NCBI GenBank assembly: GCA_016841425.1
Contig: JAENZE010000009.1
Coordinates: 1 to 64,000 of the forward strand
Source: Syntrophomonas sp.
Lineage (GTDB): Bacteria > Bacillota > Syntrophomonadia > Syntrophomonadales > Syntrophomonadaceae
Direction of reading: 5' to 3'
DNA: 64,000 bases
The notes beneath the pieces were generated by a model, which saw only the letters and a list, made by a program, of their open reading frames with translations, ran no database searches and was not told the origin of the DNA. The translations under genes and the position numbers were made by a program. Of this stretch, positions 46,445 to 55,480 are shown one piece after another; the stretch's first letter is position 1; each line of letters opens with the position of its first letter.

Positions 46445-47381
46445 AGTTTTTCCCTGCCTTTATAGAAAAACTTACCACCAGATTTAGTATCACAATAAAG
46501 ATAAATAAAACTGCTCCAGTAGCAAATAGTGCTGCCTGATGATCCCCCGCTGCATACCCCATTTCCAGTACGATGTTACTGGTCATAGTCCTGACCGGAG
46601 ACAGAATACTCCCGGGTATAATGGTGGAATTGCCGGTTACCATTACTACTGCCATAGTCTCTCCAATAGCCCTTCCCATTCCTAGAACAACAGCGGTAAT
46701 AATACCCGACCGCGCAGCAGGAAGAATTACTCCGGAGATACTCTGAATGTGAGTAGCTCCCAGAGCTAATGATCCTTCTTTATATTCTTTAGGAACAGTA
46801 AGTATTGAATCCCGAGATATACTAATAATTGTAGGCAATATCATTATCCCCAGTATTATAGCTCCAGCCAGAACACTCATTCCATTTCCACCCAGGTGGC
46901 TGCGAATAAAGGGTACAATCACTATTAAACCAAAGAAGCCAAATACCACTGATGGGATACCTGCCAGCAGTTCCACCAACCGGCCCAGTAGATTGCCTAT
47001 GCGTGATGGAGCCACTTCTGCCATGAATATGGCACTCAATATTCCCAGGGGGACAGCCCAAATAAGACTGGATAAAGTAATTACCAAAGATCCCACCAGC
47101 ATAGTAGCTATTCCATAACTGCCATGGGAAGGGCTCCATTTCAAATTAAATATGAAGTCAATCAAACCAGTCTTGAAGATTAGCGGAATACCCCGGGCAA
47201 AAATAAAGACGGTTATTAACACAATCGCCAGTATAGCTATAGCCGCACTGAGTTTTAATAACCATTCTATCCCCCGTTCCAGATTCAAAGGCTTGATTCT
47301 ATGCGGTCGCGGTACGCTAATTTTTTCAGATTTAGCCTTCATCCTGTAGGCAGTTAATCCATCCTCAATATATTTTCCCAT
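46434..47381 (-). CDS. pstC: Phosphate ABC transporter permease PstC
   Basis: 315 aa permease with six or seven membrane segments and the EAA loop EGSLALGATHIQSISGVILPAARSG. AGGAG precedes ATG 47381. It heads pstCAB-phoU. The pstS gene normally next to it lies 6.8 kb upstream on the same strand, beyond a fatty-acid gene cluster. Phased PhoP-like boxes lie about 95 bp upstream. Confidence 0.95.
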   Translation of the reverse strand: MGKYIEDGLTAYRMKAKSEKISVPRPHRIKPLNLERGIEWLLKLSAAIAILAIVLITVFIFARGIPLIFKTGLIDFIFNLKWSPSHGSYGIATMLVGSLVITLSSLIWAVPLGILSAIFMAEVAPSRIGNLLGRLVELLAGIPSVVFGFFGLIVIVPFIRSHLGGNGMSVLAGAIILGIMILPTIISISRDSILTVPKEYKEGSLALGATHIQSISGVILPAARSGIITAVVLGMGRAIGETMAVVMVTGNSTIIPGSILSPVRTMTSNIVLEMGYAAGDHQAALFATGAVLFIFIVILNLVVSFSIKAGKNYAN

Positions 47382-47475
47382 TTATTTTCTCCTCATTGTT
47401 ATTAGCCTTCTATTTGAAGATACCACCGATTTGTAAAATGCCTTGGTAAAAACTCTTAAGAGTATGTATGACTAA

Positions 47476-47492
47476 TGTAAAATGACGGTAAA
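47476..47492 (-). promoter_or_regulatory. PhoP-box-like repeats upstream of pstC
   Basis: On the minus strand TTTACC (47487-47492) and TTTACA (47476-47481) are offset exactly 11 nt, as in Bacillus PhoP boxes (TTHACA with 11-nt period). A further TTTACA at 47432-47437 is in the same 11-nt phase (44 nt on). A GACCCG/CGGGTC hairpin lies just beyond, near 47500-47523. Confidence 0.5.
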
Positions 47493-47608
47493 TAGCAGGA
47501 CCCGCACCTGAAAGGTACGGGTCTCATACTGACTATAGCCGTTTATTTCATTAAATTGTGGTCCTGTATGGGCTTTCTTATAATTTATGAGCTAATGCGA
47601 AATAAAAT

Positions 47609-47724
47609 TGCATCCTTAATCATCAGTGAGCATCGTGAACATAAATTGTTGTGCTGTAAGTGCATCCTTAATCATCAGTGAGCATCGCGCACATAAATTG
47701 TTGTGCTGTAAGTGCACCCTTAAT
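47609..47724. repeat. 52-bp tandem repeat, 2.2 copies
   Basis: A unit starting tgcatccttaatcatcagtg at 47609 is repeated at 47661 with three changes or so, and a third partial copy begins at 47713. It lies in the gap between pstC and marR and has no ORF with a ribosome site. It is probably a slippage or recombination product. Confidence 0.75.
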
Positions 47725-47910
47725 TGTACCGGAATGAAATGCAGGTACATCAGTAGGTTTTAGCGGGGAGGTCCTGTAAGGTCCTTTTTCATGTCTTGAT
47801 CTTCGCATCCAAATTAGTTCGAGAGCAGCGAGTTTATATTCTGGTCCTATGGGCTCTCGCAATCGGTTTTGGAAGCTCTTTTGTCTAATTTATATTAGCC
47901 ACTGATACTA

Positions 47911-48333
47911 TTATTGCACCTTGTTATCAATAGATTTTAATGACTCTTCGAATTCTTCTACTTTATCAGCCTCCAGTAAGCTTCTTAAATATCGATTAAA
48001 TTCTCTCCCGGTGGGAAACAAGTCTTCTGCTAACTTGCGACCTTTAGGAGTTAAAAAAATATTTAAACTCCTGCGGTCGGTTGGATCTTCTTCCCTTTTA
48101 ACTAATTCTTCCTTGTACAAGCGGTCTATTACTCCAGTAACAGCCGAGCTATCCAGCTGCACCCGAGCTGCGATATCTTTAACACTACTGCCCTCGTTAT
48201 CCAGCAGATCAAATAATACAAAAGACTGCGGCGCAGTAATCCCATATTCAAGGCATTTGCTGTTGTATTTGCGGCTTATTTTTCTGGATAATACATTTAA
48301 TCGAAAACACCAGAAATCTGTAAATTTTTCCAT
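47911..48333 (-). CDS. MarR-family transcriptional regulator
   Basis: 140 aa winged-helix regulator. The DNA-binding part is VKDIAARVQLDSSAVTGVIDRLYKEELVKREEDPTDRRSLNIFLTPKG-like, with the usual D-R wing, flanked by dimerisation helices. It follows a CoA-transferase, a crotonase-like gene and acyl-CoA dehydrogenases on the same strand, so a fatty-acid or acyl-CoA ligand is a reasonable guess. A 340-bp gap with an imperfect palindrome separates it from the CoA-transferase, so it probably has its own promoter. Confidence 0.9.
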   Translation of the reverse strand: MEKFTDFWCFRLNVLSRKISRKYNSKCLEYGITAPQSFVLFDLLDNEGSSVKDIAARVQLDSSAVTGVIDRLYKEELVKREEDPTDRRSLNIFLTPKGRKLAEDLFPTGREFNRYLRSLLEADKVEEFEESLKSIDNKVQ

Positions 48334-48359
48334 AACATCTCACCTTTAGTTAACATTTC

Positions 48360-48381
48360 ATTTAATACTAGTTAATTAAAT
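48360..48381. promoter_or_regulatory. Imperfect 22-bp palindrome upstream of marR
   Basis: The sequence opens ATTTAAT and ends ATTAAAT around a core ACTAGTTA, 27 bp before the marR start codon. MarR proteins usually autoregulate through such AT-rich palindromes. Related words occur upstream of the acyl-CoA dehydrogenase at 53829-53868. The rest of 48382-48671 is featureless. Confidence 0.4.
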
Positions 48382-48671
48382 ATTATTTTATCTATTTTGT
48401 CAACCAGAGCAACCGAAGTCTTTTGTAAAATATTTCCAGGTTATTAATAAGGGCTTAGAATAAACATGTTACTGATGAAAGGCAAAATGCATTTGAAATC
48501 TGCTGCTGTTCAGCCCAGCCTAACCTATAGTATTATGCTAATTAGTAACCTTGAGTCTGGTCAACTTTTAAGACTGTATCCTCTGTGGCTCTACATTCAG
48601 GATGAGGATAACTATCTTCATCCTGAACTTGAACCTGGAGTGTATTATAATTTTGCTGTTTCAGTTACTTG

Positions 48672-50018
48672 TTATTTTCCACCCGGATAAAAACGAGTTT
48701 TCAAGCTTTCTTTCAATTCTGCTCTCAGATCGGGATGAGCAATACTTATCAATTCCAGAGCTCTTTCCCTCCTGCTCTTATATCTCAAGCGAGCAACCCC
48801 GTATTCGGTTATGACATAATCGGTGAACATACGGGGAACACTTACCGGGGTGCCAGCCGGAAGCTCAGGTACTATGGCTGAGGTCAGACTTCCATCTGGA
48901 TTCTTTCTGGCTGCACTGAGCATATTAATGGGTTTGCCACCATCGGACCAGTAGGCTCCAGTGATAAACTCCAGTTGTCCTCCTACTCCGCTGATTTGAG
49001 TATGTCCGATGGCTTCCGCGGTGCTCTGTCCGCTAAAATCCACCATGAGAGATGTATTCATAGCCACCACATTAGGGTGCTGGGCAATAAATCTGGGGTC
49101 ATTCGTGTAAGAACCGGGGAAGATCTGACAAGACGGGTTCTCATTGATGAAATCATACAATTCTTGATTGCCAATGCAGAATGATGCTACACTGATACCC
49201 TTATAAAGTGGTTTTTTAGAATTATCAACTATCCCCTTTTCTATTAACTGGGGTAATACCTGGGGCAGCATCTCTGTCAAGATACCCAGGTTTTTCTTGC
49301 CTTCCAGACCTGCGGCCACAGCTTCAGTAATTCCTCCCAGTCCCATTTGTATGGTATCACCATCGTTGATCAATTCCAGAACATAATTACCGATAGCTTT
49401 TTCAACTTCAGTAGCATCGCCTCTTTTAAATGTTGGGATAGGTTCAGACCTTTCAATGATCAAATCAAATTCCGATACATGCATCCAATTGTCCCCATAT
49501 ACTATCGGCATCTGGTCATTAACTTCGGCTATTACAGTCCTTAGATTACCTCTTGCTCTTCCAGATCTAATGCTCTCTGCAGTGTAGAAACAAACTGGTC
49601 CCAGGTTTACATATCCATGGGCATTGGGAGCACTGACCATTAGTGCTATAATGTTTGATCGCTCTCCCAATCTATCAGCGCAATCACCGGTGGTAGCCTG
49701 GTAATAATCAGCAACTTTAGTGGCATGCATTTTCCGAATAGTTGCTATCCCGAATACTGGAGCATAGGTTATCCTACCATCGAGTTGTGCCATAAATTCC
49801 GGATTATACAGTTTGGATGGATATATCTGTAAAGAATCCGATATGATAACATCCTGTAATTCTTCATGGCGCTCAATAATAGCATCCAGCATTTGACCGG
49901 AGCATGCACCTACCGCTAATGGAGTTGAAATAAAGTCTCCGGACTTAACACACTTGGCAGCTTCATCATAGCTGGTCTTTTTGCTATTATATTCATCCTT
50001 CCAGTTAAGAATCGACAT
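48672..50018 (-). CDS. CoA-transferase (acetyl-CoA hydrolase/transferase family)
   Basis: 448 aa, paralogous to the CoA-transferase at 10347-11690. It shows AAKCVKSGDFISTPLAVG, SAPNAHGYVNLG, IQMGLGGITEAV, the GILTEM motif with the probable catalytic Glu, and GGQLEFITGAYWS and TEYGVARLRYKS near the end. It likely transfers CoA between acetyl-CoA and a short acid. It is 13 bp after the crotonase-like gene and is the last catabolic gene before marR. The acid specificity cannot be read from sequence. Confidence 0.88.
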   Translation of the reverse strand: MSILNWKDEYNSKKTSYDEAAKCVKSGDFISTPLAVGACSGQMLDAIIERHEELQDVIISDSLQIYPSKLYNPEFMAQLDGRITYAPVFGIATIRKMHATKVADYYQATTGDCADRLGERSNIIALMVSAPNAHGYVNLGPVCFYTAESIRSGRARGNLRTVIAEVNDQMPIVYGDNWMHVSEFDLIIERSEPIPTFKRGDATEVEKAIGNYVLELINDGDTIQMGLGGITEAVAAGLEGKKNLGILTEMLPQVLPQLIEKGIVDNSKKPLYKGISVASFCIGNQELYDFINENPSCQIFPGSYTNDPRFIAQHPNVVAMNTSLMVDFSGQSTAEAIGHTQISGVGGQLEFITGAYWSDGGKPINMLSAARKNPDGSLTSAIVPELPAGTPVSVPRMFTDYVITEYGVARLRYKSRRERALELISIAHPDLRAELKESLKTRFYPGGK

Positions 50019-50031
50019 GTCTTTCCCTCCT

Positions 50032-50823
50032 CTATTTGCCCTTAAATTCTGGAGCTTTTTTCTTCCTGGTAAATACTGCTATTCCTTCCTGGTAATCATC
50101 AGTCAAAGAGGTCATTAGAAGGCCATTACGTTCAGCTTCCATTTGACACTCCAGATACGGTATTAAGGCCTTGTTCAACAATGCCTTGGCAGCAGCGTAA
50201 GCCCTGGTTGCACCATTGGCGAGTTGTCCAGCCATTTTAGCAGTTGCTTCCTCAAGCTCTTCAGGGGCTACCACTTTATTGACCAACCCCCATTCTAATG
50301 CCTTATCTGCTGTAATAACTTCATCCAGGAAGATCATTTCACTTGTTCTTGCCATGCCAATCAAAACCGGAACCATCTGAGTAAAGCCTACATCAGGGTT
50401 AATACCTACGCCGGTATAGGCCTGTTTAAAAATTACTTTGCTGTGACAAATACGTACGTCACAGGCGGCTCCGAAGCTAATCCCAACCCCGGCACAGATA
50501 CCATTAATGCTGGCAATAATCGGCTTGGGCAGCTGCCTCATATCCGATATAAGACGAGACCCTATTGGTGTAAGATCTTTGAAAAAAGCCTGTGGGTTAC
50601 TATCACCATATTGGCTGGCAAAAGCAATATCCCCACCCAGACAGAAGGCATTTCCAGTACCGGTAAGTACTACTGCTCGCACCTTCTCATCATAGCAATC
50701 GAGAAAGGCAGTTGACAGGCCATTCAGAACGTCTGCATCCATAGCATTCATAGCCTCGGGACGATTGATAGTAATAGTGCAAATACCAGCTTCCTTTTTC
50801 CAAATAACTGCATCATTAAACAT
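50032..50823 (-). CDS. Crotonase-superfamily protein, isomerase-like (lacks hydratase glutamates)
   Basis: 263 aa with the crotonase fold: MNAMDADVL, NAFCLGGDIAFA (CoA/oxyanion) and GICAGVGISFGAACD. The two glutamates of true hydratases are missing: the CEL position is ISF and the QPE position is QAY. Instead INPDVGFT carries an Asp in the place used by PaaG-type and other enoyl-CoA isomerases. I therefore infer double-bond isomerisation rather than hydration. The crt paralogue at 16692 keeps both Glu. It sits between a truncated acyl-CoA dehydrogenase and a CoA-transferase. Confidence 0.85.
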   Translation of the reverse strand: MFNDAVIWKKEAGICTITINRPEAMNAMDADVLNGLSTAFLDCYDEKVRAVVLTGTGNAFCLGGDIAFASQYGDSNPQAFFKDLTPIGSRLISDMRQLPKPIIASINGICAGVGISFGAACDVRICHSKVIFKQAYTGVGINPDVGFTQMVPVLIGMARTSEMIFLDEVITADKALEWGLVNKVVAPEELEEATAKMAGQLANGATRAYAAAKALLNKALIPYLECQMEAERNGLLMTSLTDDYQEGIAVFTRKKKAPEFKGK

Positions 50824-50873
50824 CTTTTCGACCTCCTATTATTTTTTTTCCAACTTCCATGCCGTCTTAGACT

Positions 50874-51803
50874 TTACCCCTTCAATATCTCTCCTGCTAT
50901 TATTATTTTTTGCATATCTATGACGCCTTCAATCTGAGGACCCATGGCTGCATCACGATAAATGCGCGAGATTTTGTAATCTTCCATAAGGCCATATGAA
51001 CCATGTATATCCATAGCAATTTCCGCAGCTCTCCTTGAATTTTCAGCAACTATAACTTTAGCCTGAGCCGCTTCCCGGGCAAAATCCGAAGGGCTTTTAG
51101 GCTTATTGGCGAGATATCCTAGCTTATATGATGTCCACCTGGAAATATCATACAGCATAGCCAGATCAGCCAGCCGCAGTTGAATAGCCTGAAACTTGGA
51201 GATGGGCGCTCCCCGGTGGGTCTTTTCCCGGGCATACTTTAATGCCTCTTCATAAGCGGCCAGGGTCGTACCAAGGGCTATGGCATTCATACCTATTTTT
51301 CCAAAAGCTATGCCATATTGAAGTATGGGGTAACCATTGCCGAGTTCTCCCAGCAGATTTTCGCCCGGTATTCTCACGTTTTCAAAATAACAATCCACCA
51401 GCGGGCCCCCATGCCAGCCTAGCTTTTCCCATGGTTCGGAAACAGTATAACCTGGACAGAATTTGTCCACGATGTATCCAGTTGGTCTACCGCTTTCACT
51501 ATCTTTGGCAAATACCAGAATGGGACCTTCATAACTGCCATTGCTTATAAATCTCTTAGTGCCGTTGATTATGTATCCATCTCCGTCTTTTACGGCAGTG
51601 GCAGTAATCTGTTTGGGGTCTGAGCCAGTCCCTGGTTCTGTAAAAGCGAAGGAAGAAATCCATTCACCCTTACAGCATTTGGGCAGCCACTTTTGTTTTT
51701 GTGCTTCGGTACCAAAGGCAGCGATGGCTCCCATACCCAGACTGTGAGCAGAAATAATCATGGCCGGGGCAATACACACCCTGGCTATCTGTGCATCCAA
51801 CAA
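50874..51803 (-). pseudogene. 5'-truncated acyl-CoA dehydrogenase
   Basis: 309 aa remain of a roughly 380-aa enzyme. The beta domain and C-terminal domain are intact (SSFAFTEPGTGSDP, KRFISNG, DIHGSYGLMEDY), and the Glu in PQIEGVID aligns with the catalytic Glu. The first 75 or so residues of the N-terminal helical domain are missing. An in-frame TAA lies a few codons before the TTG at 51803, and only 44 bp separate it from the previous gene, so the part was deleted. It is probably inactive. Confidence 0.7.
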
Positions 51804-51847
51804 TAGGCTTTAGTTCTGCTCCTGGCTGCAAGACCCGAAATTGTAGT

Positions 51848-53674
51848 TTAAACAAAGAAGATTTCTTCAGGAACTTCCAGAACTGTGGTGTCAGCATTTT
51901 GGGCCACTTGCAGAAATGCAGTAAGCTCTGGAATAATGTTCTTTATGAAGAAACGAGCCGATGCTACCTTACCCGCGTAGAAGGGATAATCAAAATGGTC
52001 GGTTCCCAGTTCCTCAATTCTCTTTTGGGCAATCAAAGCCATTTCCAGCAGCAATTTACCGGCCCACAATTTACCAGTAGCATGAAGTACTCTGGTGGCA
52101 TACTGCTGCGCCATACCAGGAGTGGCAAATAGGGCCATCAGGGTTTGCAAAGTCTCTCCATATTTGGCCATTGCATCAACATATATTTCAAATTCCTTTT
52201 CGAATCCGGGAGCCTCTTTATTAGCCGCTACGAAATCCTGAATATGCTTCATCCAGGCAGCGAAAACCTGTCCTTTTTTCATGGTCATTTTTCGTCCGAC
52301 CAGGTCAAGAGACTGGATGTAGTTAGTTCCTTCCCATATGGGGTATATCCTGGCATCCCGGTATATTTCTGCTACTGGATACTCTTCTGAAAATCCGTAC
52401 CCGCCATAGATTTGCAGGGCCTCGGAAATACACTGTAAAGAAACATCTGAACAATAAGCTTTTACTATAGGAGTGTTTACTTCTAAAAATATTTTAGCCA
52501 GTTGGTGGAGCTCTGGGTCTGAGCTGTAGTTTTCGATGTCTACCCACCAGAAGGTGGAGAGAACCATAGCTCGGAAAGCTTCAATGTGTGATTTCTGATA
52601 CATAAGCATGCGTTTTACATCCTCATGTTTGATGATACTGCATCTTCCTGCTTTGGGATTAGTAGTAGCACGGCCTTGAATGCGTTCCGTAGCGTATTCA
52701 ACCGAATTGTGATATGCTGATGCAGCCAAAGCGCATCCAGAAAGCCCGCTCATAAGACGCTCTTCGTTCATCATTTTGAACATCTGCATCATACCAGCAC
52801 CTGCTCCATCGTCACCGGGAGGATTACCCAGGAGAAAACCTTTACAGGTCCCTTCTTCACCAAAATTGACAACACAGGTTGGTGAACCCCGGTGACCCAG
52901 TTTATGTTCTATACCCGCGCAATTTATGTCATTCCATTCACCAGGATTACCATTAGCATCAGGCAGGTATTTGGGGACTACAAATAAGGATAAGCCTTTG
53001 GTGCCCTTGGCAGCACCCTCAATGCGGGCCAGGGTCAGATGAATGATATTGTCAGTTATGTCCTGTTCCCCACCGCTGATAAAGCATTTGGTCCCTTTAA
53101 TTAAATAAACCCCGGGGTCTTCCGTAGGGATAGCCTTGGTAGTAGAATCTCCTACATCGGAACCAGCCTGGGGTTCAGTTAGGTCCATAGTACCTGCCCA
53201 TTCTCCGCTGTACATCTTGGGACAGTAGATTTTCTTAAGTTCTTCGCTTCCAAAATCCCGTATCAAACCTGCAGCACCTGAATTTGCCAGCCACAGGGTC
53301 TGAATAGAGGGATTGGCCGCTATAAAATACTCATTAAGTGCCCAAACAACTGTCATCGGAAGGGCAGATTCATCATCCGGGTCTACATTGCTGCCAGCAA
53401 AGCCATTATTCACTATGAAAAAATAGGCATCTTTACTGGACGGAGGGGTAATTACCTTTCCGTTCTCAAACTTGCAGCCAATTTGATCGGAGTCTTCACA
53501 GCTGGGACCAACAATTTCCTTGGCACCCTTCAAGGCATTATCCAGTATAAAGTCCAGGTCGTCCACGGTATATCCATCTTTAAACCGATCTGTTGCGAAT
53601 ACCGTGTTCATATCCAGCCATTCTTTTAAGATAAATTTTTGATCTCTGGTAGTGTTCATAAAGTTTGATGACAT
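51848..53674 (-). CDS. Acyl-CoA dehydrogenase, large (~608 aa) type
   Basis: Paralogue of the enzyme at 12592-14424, of almost the same length and with the same extra N- and C-terminal parts. Core motifs are GTMDLTEPQAGSDVG, KCFISGGEQDITDN, IYGGYGFSEEYPVAE and PIWEGTNYIQS with the catalytic Glu. It begins the second fatty-acid cluster. A good ribosome site (GGGAGG) precedes ATG 53674. Substrate chain length or branching cannot be told. The inverted repeat at 53829-53868 may be its operator. Confidence 0.93.
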   Translation of the reverse strand: MSSNFMNTTRDQKFILKEWLDMNTVFATDRFKDGYTVDDLDFILDNALKGAKEIVGPSCEDSDQIGCKFENGKVITPPSSKDAYFFIVNNGFAGSNVDPDDESALPMTVVWALNEYFIAANPSIQTLWLANSGAAGLIRDFGSEELKKIYCPKMYSGEWAGTMDLTEPQAGSDVGDSTTKAIPTEDPGVYLIKGTKCFISGGEQDITDNIIHLTLARIEGAAKGTKGLSLFVVPKYLPDANGNPGEWNDINCAGIEHKLGHRGSPTCVVNFGEEGTCKGFLLGNPPGDDGAGAGMMQMFKMMNEERLMSGLSGCALAASAYHNSVEYATERIQGRATTNPKAGRCSIIKHEDVKRMLMYQKSHIEAFRAMVLSTFWWVDIENYSSDPELHQLAKIFLEVNTPIVKAYCSDVSLQCISEALQIYGGYGFSEEYPVAEIYRDARIYPIWEGTNYIQSLDLVGRKMTMKKGQVFAAWMKHIQDFVAANKEAPGFEKEFEIYVDAMAKYGETLQTLMALFATPGMAQQYATRVLHATGKLWAGKLLLEMALIAQKRIEELGTDHFDYPFYAGKVASARFFIKNIIPELTAFLQVAQNADTTVLEVPEEIFFV

Positions 53675-53828
53675 TGTTTTTCCTCCCTTTTAAATCAATA
53701 TTTTCCGAACTAAACTGCAGCTATTCTAAGGATTACTTAACCACCTCCCAAAGAACAAATTATTATTCAAAATGGATCTTGAAGCTAACAAAGCTTCATG
53801 GTACTCCAATATATTCTTCTTTCATTAT

Positions 53829-53868
53829 TGATAGTTTAATAATTGATATGTTATTTATTTAACTATCA
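53829..53868. promoter_or_regulatory. Inverted repeat upstream of the second fatty-acid cluster
   Basis: TGATAGTT (53829-53836) and AACTATCA (53861-53868) are perfect arms, extended by AT-rich near-complementarity towards the centre. It is about 155 bp before the acyl-CoA dehydrogenase start. It resembles the AT-rich palindrome before marR, so it may be a MarR site. Confidence 0.4.
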
Positions 53869-53987
53869 TTAAATTAGCACCACTCTATTTACTTGTCAAG
53901 CAATAAAGCGACATAATGTGATTTATTGTTCAAAGTTATTTGTAAAGCTGATGAAGTTAATCAGATAAGGAATGACATATACCGGGC

Positions 53988-54037
53988 ATGGGGAGAGGTG
54001 CCTTGTCCCAACGATATTCCAAGGTACCTGTCCCCAT
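53988..54037. repeat. REP-like hairpin between pstS and the fatty-acid cluster
   Basis: ATGGGGA-AGGT-CCTTG pairs with CAAGG-ACCT-TCCCCAT, 18-nt arms with two mismatches around a 14-nt loop. It may mark a boundary of the inserted cluster. The rest of 53869-54206 shows no gene. Confidence 0.6.
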
Positions 54038-54206
54038 TTCCGGTCCAGCGGTTTCACCGCCTGACTGTCTCCTATTGCCAAGCATCTCAAAAAAATAAGG
54101 GAGTCACAGCTTTTCAGTCTGTGCCCCCGGGTATTTTTCATTGCTTATGGACAAAGAGCTTTCGCTTATGCAGCTTAATCCCTCTTTGCATTAGATTAAG
54201 TGGTTT

Positions 54207-55076
54207 TTACTTTATGCTTATAGCTCCTTCATCCACCATAATTTTTTGCCCTTCGTCACTTAGAACGAAATCGATAAAAGCTTTAGCTAGTCCTGCAGGA
54301 GCATTGTTAGTGATGTAGTTAAACGGCCTTGATATCTTGTAAGTGCCGGCTTTAATATTCTCGACGCTGGCAGCCACACCTTCAACGTCCAGTGCTTTGA
54401 TTTCATTATTTACTATCGCCAATGAAACATAGCCTATAGAATTCTCATCACCTGCTATAGCAGTCCGGACTGCACCATTGGAGTTTTGAATGATTGCGCT
54501 GGGAACAATCTCTTCGTCATTCATTACCATTCCCACAAAGGCATCCCTGGTACCGGAACCTTCTTCCCTGCTTACTACGGTAATCGCAGCATCTGTGCCT
54601 CCCAGTTCTCCCCAATTGGTAATGTTACCCAGATAGATGTTTTTAATCTCTTCCAGGGTAATATCCTGCACCGGGTTGGAGGGGTGAACTACAACTGCTA
54701 CGCCATCTATGGCGATCTGAGTTACTACTAAATCGGGGTTTTCGGTAATCTCTTCATCTTTAACATTTCTTGATGCTGAACCGATTTCTGCTGCTCCTGA
54801 CGCAGCCGCGGTAACACCCTGGCTGGATCCTCCACCCTGTACACTGATTTCTACTTTGGGGTTAGTGACCATAAATTCTTCAGCTAAAACTTCACTGAAA
54901 GGCTGTACTGAAGTAGATCCGGCAATAGTAAGCTTACCGCTTAGTTCCTGGCTGTTCTGTGAAGTATCCTGCTCATTGCTGTTATCTTCCTTACCACAGC
55001 CTGCTACCGCAAATGCACCCAGCATCATTACTCCAACTATTAATAAGCCGAGTATCCTTTTCGAGTTAATTGACAT
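54207..55076 (-). CDS. pstS: Phosphate-binding lipoprotein PstS
   Basis: 289 aa solute-binding protein. The signal peptide ends in the lipobox VAGC (about residue 27), so it is lipid-anchored on the outer face of the membrane. Phosphate-binding segments AGSTSVQPF and SREEGSGTRDAF are typical of PstS. It lies between phoR and the fatty-acid cluster. Phased PhoP-like boxes are 70-120 bp upstream. Confidence 0.95.
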   Translation of the reverse strand: MSINSKRILGLLIVGVMMLGAFAVAGCGKEDNSNEQDTSQNSQELSGKLTIAGSTSVQPFSEVLAEEFMVTNPKVEISVQGGGSSQGVTAAASGAAEIGSASRNVKDEEITENPDLVVTQIAIDGVAVVVHPSNPVQDITLEEIKNIYLGNITNWGELGGTDAAITVVSREEGSGTRDAFVGMVMNDEEIVPSAIIQNSNGAVRTAIAGDENSIGYVSLAIVNNEIKALDVEGVAASVENIKAGTYKISRPFNYITNNAPAGLAKAFIDFVLSDEGQKIMVDEGAISIK

Positions 55077-55147
55077 AAACTCTTTCCTCCTTATCTGTTT
55101 TGAATACTTTATTTAATAATTTTCCTGTATTAAATCTACCACCGACT

Positions 55148-55197
55148 TGTTAAATCAATTTCGTAAACCAGTTAATATTGAGTATTGTACTTGTTAA
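55148..55197 (-). promoter_or_regulatory. PhoP-box-like array upstream of pstS
   Basis: On the minus strand TTAACA (55192-55197), TTAACT (55170-55175) and TTAACA (55148-55153) recur with an exact 22-nt spacing, twice the 11-nt PhoP-box period. The remainder, 55198-55480, shows only a degenerate CCCCTTGTCCC element near 55455. Confidence 0.55.
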
Positions 55198-55480
55198 TTA
55201 AATGTAAAAGAAAGGTGCCCAGGAATAGCTTCGGAAAAGTATACCTGATGCTGGTGCTTCTTTTTCAATATGATGAAGTCCCGCCTGATTGGCGTAGTTT
55301 TGAGCCGGGAGATCAAGAATACGAAGATTTATAGAAGAAACAAATAAACCCGACGGAAGCTCTCTATACTAGAAAGCTAAGCAGTCAGGCATCTTCTTGG
55401 TGGCCACAATATTTATATAGTGTTACAACTAACAAAAGAGACCAGGTACTATCCCCTTGTCCCTTTTGCTTATATTTTGG

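Noticed and set aside
47668-47862. 64-aa minus-strand frame in the pstC-marR gap
   Set aside because: It partly lies in the 52-bp tandem repeat and lacks a ribosome site; no recognisable domain.
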